Assembly: GCF_024679245.1 (NCBI RefSeq)
Contig: NC_090184.1
Location: 15,772,144 to 15,836,143, forward strand
Source of the DNA: Pseudorasbora parva
Taxonomy: Eukaryota; Chordata; Actinopteri; Cypriniformes; Gobionidae
Reading direction: 5' to 3'
DNA: 64,000 nucleotides
Shown here: positions 11,881-22,413 of the stretch, piece by piece
Numbering within the stretch: the stretch's first letter is position 1
Layout: each line of letters opens with the position of its first letter
Position numbers and translations under genes: made by a program
Notes under the pieces: model-generated
Database searches by the model: none
What the model was told of the DNA's origin: nothing
What the model saw: only the letters and a program-made list of their open reading frames with translations

Positions 11881-12135
11881 AGACAAAACCAGTACAAAAT
11901 TTCCGTTTTCAAAATTTAAATTATTAACGGAAGTGTATGTAAATGTTATGGAGGTTGTCCTGTAAATCTACAGAATTTTCCGTTTTTTTAACAGACAGAA
12001 ATGTCCGTAAAAGTACAGTAGATACTGTAAGTAATCTACGAAATCTTCCGTTTTAGAGTTGAAGGAAATGTCCGTAATTATTGCGGAAAATGTACTGTTA
12101 ATTTTCTGCCAGTACATTCTCCGTTTTTACAGTGT
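11881..12135. mobile_element. MITE fragment with repeated 'ttccgtttt' words
   Basis: Several copies of 'ttccgtttt' and 'aatgtccgtaa' and an end 'ccgtttttacagtg', which read on the minus strand gives the common fish MITE end CACTGTAAAAACGG. The left border is unclear. Confidence 0.5.
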
Positions 12136-13316
12136 TGTTTTCGTTGGTATTCTAAACTTTTAATTTTCCATTGGTCTTAGTACACAATCTAACAACAGAA
12201 CAGTCAAGTTTTAAATGGGAAAAATATTATCTTTGAAAAAAATAAAGTCTGGTCATTTTTGAGAGCAATGCTAATTGACTCATATGATTCAATGATGTAT
12301 GCAAAGCTATGCTACAAGTGCTACCACCATATTCAGGCTGAATGGATTCAAAAACGGTAAAACTCAACTGTTTCACTCTAAGGGACTTGGAACATTTTTT
12401 TTTCAAAAGTTGTCTACGGAGGCTGTATTCTTGGGAGGAGCTATGGAGTTGTAAACTGGAGCGGGCTTTTAGGCTGGTGCAGAATCTGGAGCAGTCTCAT
12501 GGGCTGGAGCTATCATTGGATGCTGGTCAATGGCTGGAGCCATGGGCGTAGGTTTAGGGGGGGACGCTAGGTACTAGTCCCAATCAATATTTTAAGATGG
12601 CAAAATTGTCCCCACCAATATTTGAGCAAACTCCTTCGTGCTGCTATATGGATCGATTCCGTATCGCCCCGTATTTACAAGCAAAATGATGCACAAGCGT
12701 TGCACAAGATTGCGTTTTAGCGGCTTTGCTGCCATAGCGACGGAGTCTCGAGAACATGCGCTGTAAACTTGCGCGTTTTTTAAAAAACATGTCGAGCTCG
12801 CGTCCACCATTTAAACGCAAGAGGATTTCCAGATATAGGGCTGAATAGAAAAAAAAGGTAGTGGGTCTGTCCAGTAACTTACGATGAACCTAAAACAAAC
12901 TGCAACCTTTGCAGAGAAGCATTTCACTGTCTCAGACTGTGACTGAAAGCAGCAGTGATGACGGACACATCCGTGTTTCTAGGTAGGCCTATTGTTTTTT
13001 TAATGGATAATATATTAATATAATATTCCATACAATATCAAAGCTTGGCAGACTTATTTTTCTAGACATTAGACCGGTTAATTAATAGATTATAGCCTAA
13101 CTAATGTTATTAATTTATCATTTAGCTATAGGCTAAATTAATAATAAATTATCCTGTCATAAAGTTTGACATTTAAAAAAATATTTAGATAAAAATGGGA
13201 CGAATAATTGCATAATAATATAGTCATAATAGTAAATTAATAAAGAAAATGTAATTTAATTTTTGAATTTCAGAACATTTTTGTCAGTAAAGTGGTTACT
13301 GGTTCAAAATGACTGC

Positions 13317-13578
13317 TTAAAGAGACAGTGCACCCAAAAATTAAAAATCTGTCAATTTCCTCACCCTCAAGTTGTTCCAAACCTGTATACATTTCTTTGT
13401 TAAGTTGAATTCCTACCATGGAAGTAAATGGTGCCCCCAAAGCAGTCTGGGTACAAACTTTCTTCAAAATATCATATTTTGTGTTCAGCAGAAGAAAGAA
13501 ACTCATACAGGTTTGGAACATCATGAGGGAGAGTAAATGATGACAGAATTTTTATTTTTGGGTGAGCCATCCCTTTAA
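13317..13578. mobile_element. TTAA MITE ('gtgcacccaaaaattaaaaa' family)
   Basis: Borders TTAAAGAGACAGTGCACCC and, on the minus strand, TTAAAGGGATGGCTCACCC. The interior is also partly symmetrical: 'ttccaaacctgtatacattt' is mirrored by 'aaactcatacaggtttggaa'. A related copy lies at 24830-25168. Confidence 0.8.
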
Positions 13579-13755
13579 AGTGCACCAATATAGGCTACTA
13601 AAGAGTTCTTTAGAAATAAATAAAATAATCAAATGTAAAATAATATAAAATGTGTTCTGTTGCAAGCTTGCATAGGCCTACTTGACAAACATGTTTATTG
13701 TTGAGCTGTTGTCATTGTTTAATTGTCACTCTTATCAATACTATCACACTTTAAA

Positions 13756-14134
13756 TGCCAAGTTCATGAATGATTTTCAAAAACTGATTCAAAACTGATT
13801 TGGAAAAAAACTTATTTTCAATATAAAAAGTGATTGTGCATGATTATATAGCATTATGGCTTTACAGTCAAAAAATGAGGTTATAATGGAAGTCAATAAG
13901 GGCAAAAACAGCCACGAACAGTAAATGAGGGAGAAACAAAAACTGATCCTGTACAAAAACTAACAATGCATCAAATCTAAAGTTGTTACTAATCTTTGAC
14001 ATGCTCAATAATGTGATAAGAGGTTAAAAAAAAAATCCAGTCCACAATAATTTTTATATTGAAAATAAGTAATTTTGTGTGCATGTTGTGTTTTTTTCCA
14101 AATCAGTTTTAAAAATCATTTATGAACTTTATGG
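13756..14134. mobile_element. Fold-back MITE
   Basis: The left arm begins near 'aagttcatgaatgatttt' and continues through 'actgatttggaaaaaaac' and 'ttattttcaatataaaaa'. All three words recur inverted at the right side, giving imperfect terminal arms of about 75 bp or more. No coding capacity. Confidence 0.75.
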
Positions 14135-14520
14135 TCCTGGATTGGGCTGAAAAGCCTCATAAATCAATAATCGTATTCATTCCTAAACTATGGTGCATTT
14201 CCATACTCAGTAATAAATAATAGAGTATATAATCTGGGCAAACCTGGTGGGATGTCCCCACCAAAGCTGAGACCAAACCTACGCCCTTGGCTGGAGCCAT
14301 CACTGAACGGGAGATGGGGACCTCTCTGGACTCGGGACAAGGTCCTCTCTAGACTCAGGATGTAGGGCAGGGTCCTTTCTGGTCTTGGAATGGGCACCGG
14401 TGTGTGTGCTATCCACACACACACACAACATAGCCGTGGCCACAATGGTCAGTGCTGGATACTCTGAAGACTCTGGAATTGGAGACACATGAACGTGCGA
14501 CCATCTTGGCTGAAGACTCA

Positions 14521-15120
14521 GGCATGGCGGTGATCTTGACTGAAGACTCAGGCGTGGCGGTCATCTTGGCTGAAGACTCAGGCGTGGCGGTCATCTTGGC
14601 TGAAGACTCAGGCGTGGCGGTCATCTTGACTGAAGACTCAGGCGTGGCGGTCATCTTGACTGAAGACTCAGGCGTGGCGGTCATCTTGGCTGAAGACTCA
14701 GGCGTGGCGGTCATCTTGGCTGAAGACTCGGGCGTGGCGATCATCTTGGCTGAAGACTCAGGCGTGGCGGTCATCTTGGCTGAAGACTCAGGCGTGGCGG
14801 TCATCTAGGCTGAAGACTCAGGCGTGGCGGTCATCTAGGCTGAAGACTCAGGCGTGGCGGTCATCTAGGCTGAAGACTCAGGCGTGGCGGTCATCTAGGC
14901 TGAAGACTCAGGCGTGACGGTCATCTAGGCTGAAGACTCAGGCGTGGCGGTCATCTAGGCTGAAGACTCAGGCGTGGCGGTCATCTTGGCTGAAGACTCA
15001 GGCGTGGCGGTCATCTTGGCTGAAGACTCAGGCGTGGCGGTCATCTTGGCTGAAGACTCAGGCGTGGCGGTCATCTTGGCTGAAGACTCAGGCGTGGCGG
15101 TCATCTTGACTGAAGACTCA
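14521..15120. repeat. 30-bp minisatellite, 20 units
   Basis: Exactly 20 units of the type ggcgtggcggtcatcttggc + tgaagactca, with partial units on both sides. Each unit is 30 bases, so a decapeptide frame is kept on both strands: VILAEDSGVA on plus and MTATPESSAK on minus. Six consecutive units (14791-14970) carry ATCTAGGC instead of ATCTTGGC, which places a TAG stop in both of those frames at once. Confidence 0.95.
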
Positions 15121-15345
15121 GGCGTGGTGGGTCTTTCTCCTCACTCTCCACGATGGTGAAGAAGATCCATTGTGGACAAGCACCCACTCCACATAATCCT
15201 GGAAGCTCCCCTGAGACCTGTCAGAGGCTGGTGTCATCATAGTGGACGAAGGAAACCAAATCCAAATACCTCTGTGTGTGGGCCACGACGGATAGATCCC
15301 CTGGGAGAGGCGGAGAAGCTCCATTGCTGCTAGAGCCATATTTTA

Positions 15346-16625
15346 GGATCTGTTATTCTGTCACACCGTGGTTGCAGAGTAAGAAGGAATAGAATCCAAA
15401 TGCAGCAGTTTCAGGCTTTATTTTTAACAATAAACTCAGAATAACGTGAACACAGAACAGTACATTTTCATTTAATTGAAATTACTATGCAATTAAGTAT
15501 CAAAAAACATACATATAGTTTATACTTGAGTATATTCTTTTAAAGTATATTATTTCCTTACATATTTATATAGTTGTACTTGTTTAATTTATTTTATTTT
15601 ATTTTTCGGTTTTATTTATTTATTGTTGTTGATTGTTTTGTTTTTTTAAATTCTGTAGCACTTTGAGATTTTGTTTAATATAAAGTGCATTATAAATAAA
15701 ATTTATTATTATTATTATTATTAGTTACCAGAGCATTTGCCATTAAATATTATTAAGGACCCCTAAATTGTATTATATCATGACAAATATGACATATCTC
15801 CTCCTATAGAGAGAGAGAGATTTAACGATTTTTGGAGCTTTTCTAAAAATGAACAGCCCATGAAAACAAACTGCATTATACTTTTTTGACATGGTATTTT
15901 GGTTGTTGTCAAACAAAGTTGATGATGAAGTCAGAAATCTGTGATGGTGCTTCAATTTGTGAATTCTTAAAGTTGCAGATTTTTTCTCCCAGCCATATCA
16001 TTAGATCCAGAAATATGTCTTTACACTTTAAAAAATATAGACAGATATGCGAACAGATTCTTTAATCACAGAGAAATCTTCGGAGTTCAGAAACATTTTT
16101 GTTTCCCCGGGCTACTGATGCTAAAAATAGCAGAGAAGCCACACTTAAATGCTTTTAAGAGAAAAGTCTCAGTGGAGAGATTCGCAGCATGAATACGGCC
16201 CGGCCAGCATGTTCTGATACTTCTCAAAACCATATCTCCTTTTCTTCACTCTAGACCTCGGTATCACATATCTGCCGAAGGAAGGTTCTTTGGTCCATTT
16301 TTTTCTGATTCTCTCTGTCTTTCTGATTCAGTTTACATAACAGGTTTATTTTGTACACTCAAAAAAAAAAGAAAAAAAAAAAGATAATAATAATAATTAT
16401 ATATCTATATAAATTATAATAATTATAAGGTTTTTTTTTTTTTTTACACATACTAACAGTTCTATTTTTTGTGCTTTTAGGCTGGTTTATTTTAGCTTTT
16501 ATGTGCTGAAATGGTTCTTTGTGTTAGAGTTTAGGGTTCTTTATTCCTGCCTTTTTGTTTTTCTGACAAAGCCACCTCATTAATGATTTTCTGATGGTCA
16601 GCTATACAACTACACAGACCAGTGG
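15346..16625. other. No gene recognised; small simple repeats
   Basis: AT-rich non-coding sequence with a (TTA)n run near 15706-15722, poly-A/T tracts near 16360-16445 and a short GA run near 15806. Nothing that I can support as a gene. Confidence 0.5.
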
Positions 16626-17690
16626 CACCATTTATAACCGTTGCATACACATAAAACAGGCCCTGTAAGAGGCGTACGCCATTTCCTCGTCACATAAATT
16701 GTGATTTATAAAACCAAACTTGACTGGAAAATCATACTCTGACCCATGCGTACAAACTCTTTTACTAGAGTGAGAAAAGACATGAAGTTTAAACTCTGCA
16801 TTACTCAGAAGTGAAACCAAAATTATATGATAGATGTTACTTCCAATAATTCATCTTTAAACTAAACTGCAGATCTCATGTCAGCACAACATATTTATAG
16901 GGAGAACGATGAATAGTGATACTTACTTTGAGTCCACACTTAACTTACTTTGATATTAACGTTACAGACACTAACGTTACAGGATGCAGTAGTCGAGCGG
17001 TCCATTGTCCGGTTTTTTTCATAGGTCCAATGATAATAGTTTACTGTTACCGCAGCTGCACGAAGGTGTTGACTTCGTGTAAAGGCATCTTCACAGAATT
17101 ATGTCAAATTTCACTGTATTTGAATGATATAAAATGTAGACAACGGAAAACGTGTAGCACTCGCGCCTCTCGCAGTTCAAAATGCTTACGCTTATTAATA
17201 AATACGCTACGTCTGACGACGAGCGTAACTACTATGTCGTCAGACGTAGCGTAAGTATTTTGAAGCGCGAGAGGCGCGCAGGCGCTAAACTTTTTCCGTA
17301 CGTTAAATTTGGAAGGCGATTCGCCGGAAGCTAGATCATTTACTCGTTTAAAGTTTATATATGGATATTTTTCATACACAAACACAGTTTTGAATATACA
17401 GCCCTTTAAACATTGTGTCATGTGAATAGCTGCATGGAAATAATATGTAGATGAGGTTATGCATAGTAAAACAAGGCGTTGTAAGCTTCATTTAGTTTCA
17501 GAGAGGAGGGTTGTACGTAGCCTGCACACTCTTCTGCTGACTGGAATTTAAAGGGATTTTTGCACAGTTTCTGGTGTAGGCTACATATGGTTTTATAAAT
17601 GTGTACCCTTTATGTAAAATCTAGCATTTGTGCTTACGTACACTTTTAGGATGAAATAGGTTTTATAAATGATCGAGAGGCCATAACATT
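16626..17690. mobile_element. Inverted-end element with 'catttataa' ends, carrying an inner palindromic element
   Basis: The left side has 'caccatttataaccgttgca' and 'tgatttataaaaccaaactt'; the right side, on the minus strand, has 'atcatttataaaacctattt' and 'cgtaagcacaaatgc'. These are related inverted ends. Between about 16900 and 17415 a different palindrome-bearing repeat appears to be inserted. No transposase is seen. Confidence 0.5.
17162..17279. repeat. GC-rich inverted repeat
   Basis: The left arm 17162-17220 and right arm 17236-17279 are complementary (ends GCGCCTCTCGC, inner TACGTCTGACGAC), with a 14-16 base AT-rich insertion in the left arm and a 15-base loop. A diverged relative of the left arm is at about 32050-32090. 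Confidence 0.8.
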
Positions 17691-18107
17691 TAGGGCTCTC
17701 TAGAGAAATTATTGCTAGGGACAAATCAATGTATATTGGTAGATTTCGATCAGGAATTACAATATATTTATATATAACCACTGTCTGAAAAAAAATCTCT
17801 TACACGAAGAACAATATGTGAAAAATGCGCAATTCCTGGCACACAAACTGTTAATAGAGCGGAGTCCCGCCCCCCGAACCCATAGCGCTGACCCATCACG
17901 CTTTTTTTGTTTTCTTTAGACGCAGTAGTCTAACGTTAGATACATTTGCTGTGTGTGAAGTGGCAAAGCAAAGCTCCCCCGAAACCGGTAAGTATGGGAA
18001 AAATCAACAGTTATGCAGTTATACTGGGCAAATCACGTCACATAATTGATTCAGGGACAGTGCAGTTTTTTCAGTGACATTCGAGGGACAAGTTGCAAAC
18101 CTAAACG

Positions 18108-18110
<3 letters not shown>

Positions 18111-18169
<59 letters not shown>

Positions 18170-18430
18170 AGTGTTTGAAACCCTACATTACGGGGACAAA
18201 AATGTCCCCACAAAGATGGAAATATCTTGAAACGTGGTCCCCATGAGGAGAATAAATCACAGTAAGTGGTGTTTTGTTGAAAATGTACAAATGCAGAAAG
18301 TTTTGTGTGATAGGTACGTTTAGTGTGGTGGGGATGGAAATATACAGTTTGTACAGTATAAAAATCATTATGTCTGTGTAAAGTCCCCATAAAACATGAA
18401 CACACAACATTGCTCGGTCTTGTTGAAGTG
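18111..18430. repeat. (TG)n microsatellite with the 'ggggacaaaaatgtcccc' repeat
   Basis: GT run 18111-18166 followed by sequence containing acggggacaaaaatgtcccc and 'gtccccatgagga'. The same CA/TG-plus-'ggggac' arrangement occurs at 24170-24545, so this is a repeat family associated with dinucleotide runs. Confidence 0.65.
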
Positions 18431-18930
18431 AGAGGCCTAGCTGTTTGATAAAGCTGAAACGCTTGTCGGGCTGCGTTTAGTCATTCCAGCCTCATCGGCT
18501 GAGGCTGAAAGAAGTTTAAGTGCTCTTAGGAGACTGAAAACATAACAGCTGAGGCACAAGTGAGACTTAACAGTATTAATGTGTTCCATGTCCACCACCA
18601 GGACAAAGTGGACAATAGTAATGTGAAACAAATGTGCCAACAGTTCATCTCTGCTAATGACAGAAACAGGCATGTTTGGCTTCTTCTAATAACAAGGAAC
18701 AAGACACACTGACTTTTGCATTGCAATATGAACGGAGTAAATTTTAGTTTCTTTTAAACTGGCTCCTTGTCTTTATTAGTTATCTGTAACATTACCTAAT
18801 TAATTAACATATTGTTAAGGTCCACTCCATATAAAAGGCTTAATACATTATCCTATTCATTTCCGGAATCCTCGGCTTTCCGGGGTGACCCCACCAATTT
18901 CAAAATCATACCTATGTCCTTGACACAGAC
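18431..18930 (+). pseudogene. hAT-family transposase fossil, dimerisation region
   Basis: A plus-strand frame from 18480 reads PASSAEAERSLSALRRLKT then a stop. After a frameshift the similarity continues as RLNSINVFHVHHQD and QFISANDRNRH up to about 18685. The order A-E-R-S-F/L-S-x-L-R-R-L-K-T, then R-L-N-x-I, then V-H-x-D-x-V-D is the C-terminal dimerisation domain of hAT transposases (ZMYM/KIAA-like type). The following 'gaccccaccaatttcaaaat' and 'cctatgtccttg' near 18880-18925 resemble the right end of the element at 12544-14287. The N-terminal and catalytic parts are missing or unrecognisable. Dead copy. Confidence 0.7.
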
Positions 18931-20252
18931 TGTCAACACATTCTTAACAGGTAAATAAGTTCTTTTTTAAAATGTCTATTCATTTTGTCGTTTGTAACTG
19001 GTTTCCTACCAATCATATCTTTTAGTAACATGTGTGAGCAGCCCTTTTCAGTTAATTATACTCATCTCTTCTCCACAAATTAAGTAAGAGATATTGAATT
19101 TATTATCCATATTATTTTTTAATTATTACTTTATGCCTAAACAAACCCAGTCACAGAAAAACATTAAAGCTATCCCATGATTTTATGTAACTTTTTTCCT
19201 TTTAACACAGTAAAGGTCTCACTCACATGCTGTTTTTATATAATCAAATGTACAGACAAACTGTAACTCTAAACTCAATTGTGTATTTCAGATGCTGTCA
19301 CATACCATAACCTCATCATCTACCATCAGAGGGCCGCCGTGAACTTGGTCATGAGATGCTATAAATGTTTATAAACATTTAATGCCTGTTCCAAAGCCAC
19401 ATATTTCTACGTTGTCCTCTCCAGCTTCACAGTGGCTTTTATCCACCCCCCTTTGACTCAGAGCGGATCCGTAAGTGCATTCTATCATTTATGTGTCCAA
19501 CCATTTGTGAGTTCCTCATTCCTGTGTGCCCTTTCTCACTATCCTGCACTTTGGGAAAGAAAGAAAAAAACTTTAAAATCTCCCATACCTTAATTTATTC
19601 TCTGTATTTATAGAAAGCTCTCAGAAAAGAAGACTCAGTGGAGTTTCCCTCTGAGGTCAAAAGGAAAGTGTGTTGTAAAAGACAGCAGAAAGCGAGATTT
19701 CTACATCACTTAATCTCACAAACATTTCATAACATGTAGCATGACACAGAGCCTGTAAAAGCCTTTGGCAATCATTCCTTACATGGCTTATACCTCATAA
19801 GTATTTCATCACGCATAGAAATATTTAAGGGAGAACGTCGAGGTGTTTGATTTATGTGTCTCTTTAGAATGGCAGAGTTGAAATATCGATGCCCATATGT
19901 GATTAAATATCAAACCCAGTTTTTTAGAAAAGGGAACAGGCAACTATCAATTTATTAACATTCGTTAATTCATTAGGTATCCTGAATGAACAATAAATAA
20001 TCAACAATTGTAAATAAACAAATGTTATAATGTATTAGTGTATGTGGAAAAGAGCATAAATATTACTTGTATTTTATCATATAAAATTACAATTATGTAT
20101 TTGTTATAAATCTTTCAAATTTAAGTATTTTTATATATATTTTGAACATAATTGTACATAATTTTTATAATTGAACATAAGCTATTGATGTTTTGGTTTT
20201 ACCAGAAAATAAAGCCTAAACCTAAAGTTTTTACTATAATTATTGATATAGG
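18931..20252. other. No gene recognised
   Basis: AT-rich non-coding sequence with no border or frame that I can assign. Confidence 0.5.
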
Positions 20253-20610
20253 TTAAAGGTGCACTTTGTAGTATTTTTGCTGTAAAATATCCAAAAACCA
20301 CTAGGCCAGTGATATATATTTTGTTCAGTTGAGTACTTACAATATCCCAAATGTTTCCAACTATTTGTAAATTGTGAGAAAATTGCTATTTTAACTAAGG
20401 ACCGGGACGTTTCAGCATAGCGTTTGAGCGAGTTGCCTGTCAATCGCGTCATATCTGCGCTACCCTCGGTTTTATTCTGCAGAAGCGCTTTTCTCTTAGC
20501 AGTTTGAACATGTCACAGCAGTGCCGAGCGAACGCACAGAGTAACGTCATAACATCATTTTAAACACACCTAAATGTATCTAATATGATAAACAGAGCTG
20601 CTTTACCTTA
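20253..20610 (+). mobile_element. TTAA element, 3'-truncated copy ('TTAAAGGTGCACT' family)
   Basis: Starts TTAAAGGTGCACTTTGTAG and stays alignable to the complete copy at 32293-32934 (shared 'accactaggcca', 'tacaatatcccaaatgtttc', 'atgataaacag') until about 20605, where similarity stops. The right end is absent. Confidence 0.75.
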
Positions 20611-21749
20611 TAATCATGACCGGAAAAAGCGGAAGTGCACGTATGCCATTTTGGCGTGTTATCAAGACGCAGAATCGCTTTTTAGCGTGTTTATCAACGC
20701 CTACCATCACACACACAGACACACACTGCCCTTGCCCCTAATCTTACCCATCACAAGAAACATTCAGCAATTTTACATTTTCAAAAAAACATAATTTAGT
20801 ATGTTTATGAATACATTTACATTGTGGACACACACACACACACACACATAATGGTTTGTTTCAGCGTAGACATATACGGAGATGATGGTTTGTTTCAGCG
20901 TAGACATTCATGCGAAATCAGAAGGCGTAGACATACGCGCGGATAGCTCAAAATGCGTACAGATAACACGCCACTTGGAATCCATTTGCAGCAGTTTTAA
21001 ATATACGGGTGAAATACAGCAATTCAGAAGGCAACCAATCAGTAACCAGCAATGGCAACAAAGGGAACAGGAACTAAACACAGAAAGGAAAAGAACCAAA
21101 ATGGGAACCAAAAGAAAAAAAACAGTCATACCCATTCATATTAATCTACATTAACATAATTTACACAACAGCAAATGTTAAAATTGGATTAGTTTTAACA
21201 TAAACCTCAACATATTTTAAACAAATTGTGTTAGAAATATTTTCAATTATATTAAAATAATAAAAAATATTTAATATATATATATATTTAATATGAGCAT
21301 TACCTAATGTTAGAAACCTTTTTATAAAGAGTTAACAGACTTATTCTTAGACTTATACTTCCAGGCTTTATACTTGCTAGTGTTGGTTTGGTCCTGGTAT
21401 AGCTGGTTCCCAAATTGTATTTATTTATTATTTTATTATTTTCTTGCTACAGACTACTGCCTAAAACAAAGCATATGCTAGCAACAAGCTGTGCTGCTCT
21501 TTTCAGCAAGGATGGGTGAAAATATAAATATCTATAGTTTTCAGACTTGCAGTGGACTTACAAATTAGTAACCAGCCAGAACAGACCCAACCGCATAGCA
21601 GCACCTTTACAACCACTGAGAACACCCTAGCAACCACATATCAACATGTTTAAAACCACTCTGCACCTTGGCAATGACCTAGCAACAAGCCATTACACCA
21701 TTGCACAGACTACACATTTTCCTAAAATACATTACTAAAGAAATGCACA
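20611..21749. other. No gene recognised; CA runs and a copied short segment
   Basis: Contains CA runs near 20706-20727 and 20830-20848, and a local duplication of 'atggtttgtttcagcgtagacat' (about 20851 and 20886). The rest is AT-rich and unassigned. Confidence 0.45.
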
Positions 21750-22096
21750 TTACAGATCTGTTGGGGAAGGAATTCCCAAGGCAAACACCCGCCTGAAACT
21801 GAAAGCTAGTAGACCACATTGCACTCTTTTTTTGATTTCACTTATTTCTGATATGAACACAGTTTGGCACGGTGATGTCATAGAAATTGAAACGGAAAGC
21901 ACGGTAAAGCTAAGCAAAGGCAAATCCTGATCGCTGCATTGTGACAATTGTGAGGCATATGCAGCCTGTGGATGCATAGCGGAGAGAGAAGCAGAGAGAC
22001 GACATGCAGTGTGAGTGTTTGAGAGAAAAAAATGTGCTCTTAAGCATTCCATCATTTACGTCCCTGCAGCCAATCTGTCCCCCCAACCCCTCCTCC

Positions 22097-22099
<3 letters not shown>

Positions 22100-22154
<55 letters not shown>
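22100..22154. repeat. (GA)n microsatellite upstream of slc12a5
   Basis: Uninterrupted GA/AG run about 200 bases upstream of the start codon, probably in the promoter or 5' UTR. Confidence 0.97.
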
Positions 22155-22156
<2 letters not shown>

Positions 22157-22291
22157 TATACGCAAGGCAGCAAGCGGCAAGCGAGGACTCCAGCCTTCTG
22201 AAGCACAGCACTGCTTGCTTTCTTGAGAGGAGAGAGGCAGAGAACCACTAGCCTTCTCCTCCATCCGCGTGTGTGTGTGTGTGTGTGTGTG

Positions 22292-22297
22292 CACGTG
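22292..22297. promoter_or_regulatory. E-box CACGTG upstream of slc12a5 ATG
   Basis: Perfect palindromic E-box directly after a TG run and 62 bases upstream of the slc12a5 start codon. A single six-base word can occur by chance, so confidence in function is modest. Confidence 0.4.
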
Positions 22298-22358
22298 AGG
22301 CTGGTGGACACAGCAGCAGTGTTAGCATTAGCAGGGGATCTGTGCTCGATCTTCCAAA

Positions 22359-22413
22359 ATGCTCAACAACCTCACTGAATGCGAAGAGGGCGATGGGGGA
22401 CCCAACAGTCAGG
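22359..22413 (+). CDS. slc12a5: slc12a5 (KCC2) first coding exon, KCC2b-type N terminus
   Basis: KCC2 is the neuronal potassium-chloride cotransporter that extrudes chloride across the plasma membrane and makes GABA and glycine inhibitory. This exon encodes MLNNLTECEEGDGGPNSQ plus one base of a split Gly codon, then a strong GTGAGT donor at 22414. The human KCC2b isoform starts MLNNLTDCEDGDGG and its unique N-terminal exon is equally short, so residue identity, length and position before a donor all agree. The ATG is the natural start because the motif begins at Met. Exon 2, which should start with a Gly-Asp-Gly-Asn-Pro-like stretch, was not found downstream, so the gene runs off the window. 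A KCC2a-type exon (MSRRFTV-like) was also not seen upstream. Which teleost paralogue (a or b) is undetermined. Confidence 0.88.

Larger units (their letters stand above)
12544..14287. mobile_element. Non-autonomous element ending GGGCGTAGGTTT
   Basis: The ends are inverted: left gggcgtaggttt, right aaacctacgccct. The element is flanked by the 13-base direct repeat TGGCTGGAGCCAT (12531-12543 and 14288-14300). It carries two further MITEs (13317-13578, 13756-14134). Its right end (tgtccccaccaa ... cctacgccc) resembles the end of the hAT transposase fossil at about 18880-18915, so it is probably a derivative of that hAT family. A 13-base duplication is longer than the usual 8 bp; the host is itself rich in ggctggagcc words, which may extend it. 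Confidence 0.65.
12341..15345 (-). mobile_element. Retroelement-like sequence with a decapeptide minisatellite, interrupted by an hAT-type insertion
   Basis: On the minus strand a frame opens at 15339 (MALAAMELLRLSQG...) and is followed by a long tandem of 30-bp units that encodes the repeated decapeptide MTATPESSAK, then more repeat-derived sequence down to about 12340. I recall similar Ala/Pro/Glu-rich repeated frames from cyprinid retroelements, but the class cannot be proved here because no reverse transcriptase, integrase or LTR is visible. The host sequence is split by the element at 12544-14287. Multiple stops show it is dead. Confidence 0.45.
21750..22358 (+). promoter_or_regulatory. 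slc12a5: Putative promoter/5' UTR region of slc12a5
   Basis: Sequence immediately upstream of the slc12a5 first coding exon. It holds a (GA)n tract (22100-22154), a (TG)n run (22268-22290) and a CACGTG E-box at 22292-22297, 62 bases before the ATG. No TATA box is obvious close to the start. The transcription start is not known. Mammalian KCC2b promoter activity is reported to depend on an E-box bound by USF factors, so the CACGTG is noteworthy, but its function here is inferred. Confidence 0.5.

Noticed and set aside
14521..15120. CRISPR-like array
   Set aside because: Units are contiguous 30-bp tandems without variable spacers, and the genome is eukaryotic.
14409..15159. Decapeptide-repeat frames as a genuine surface or structural protein gene
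   Set aside because: Both strands are open only because the unit is 30 bp; six units carry stops in both frames, and the flanks are repeat-derived.
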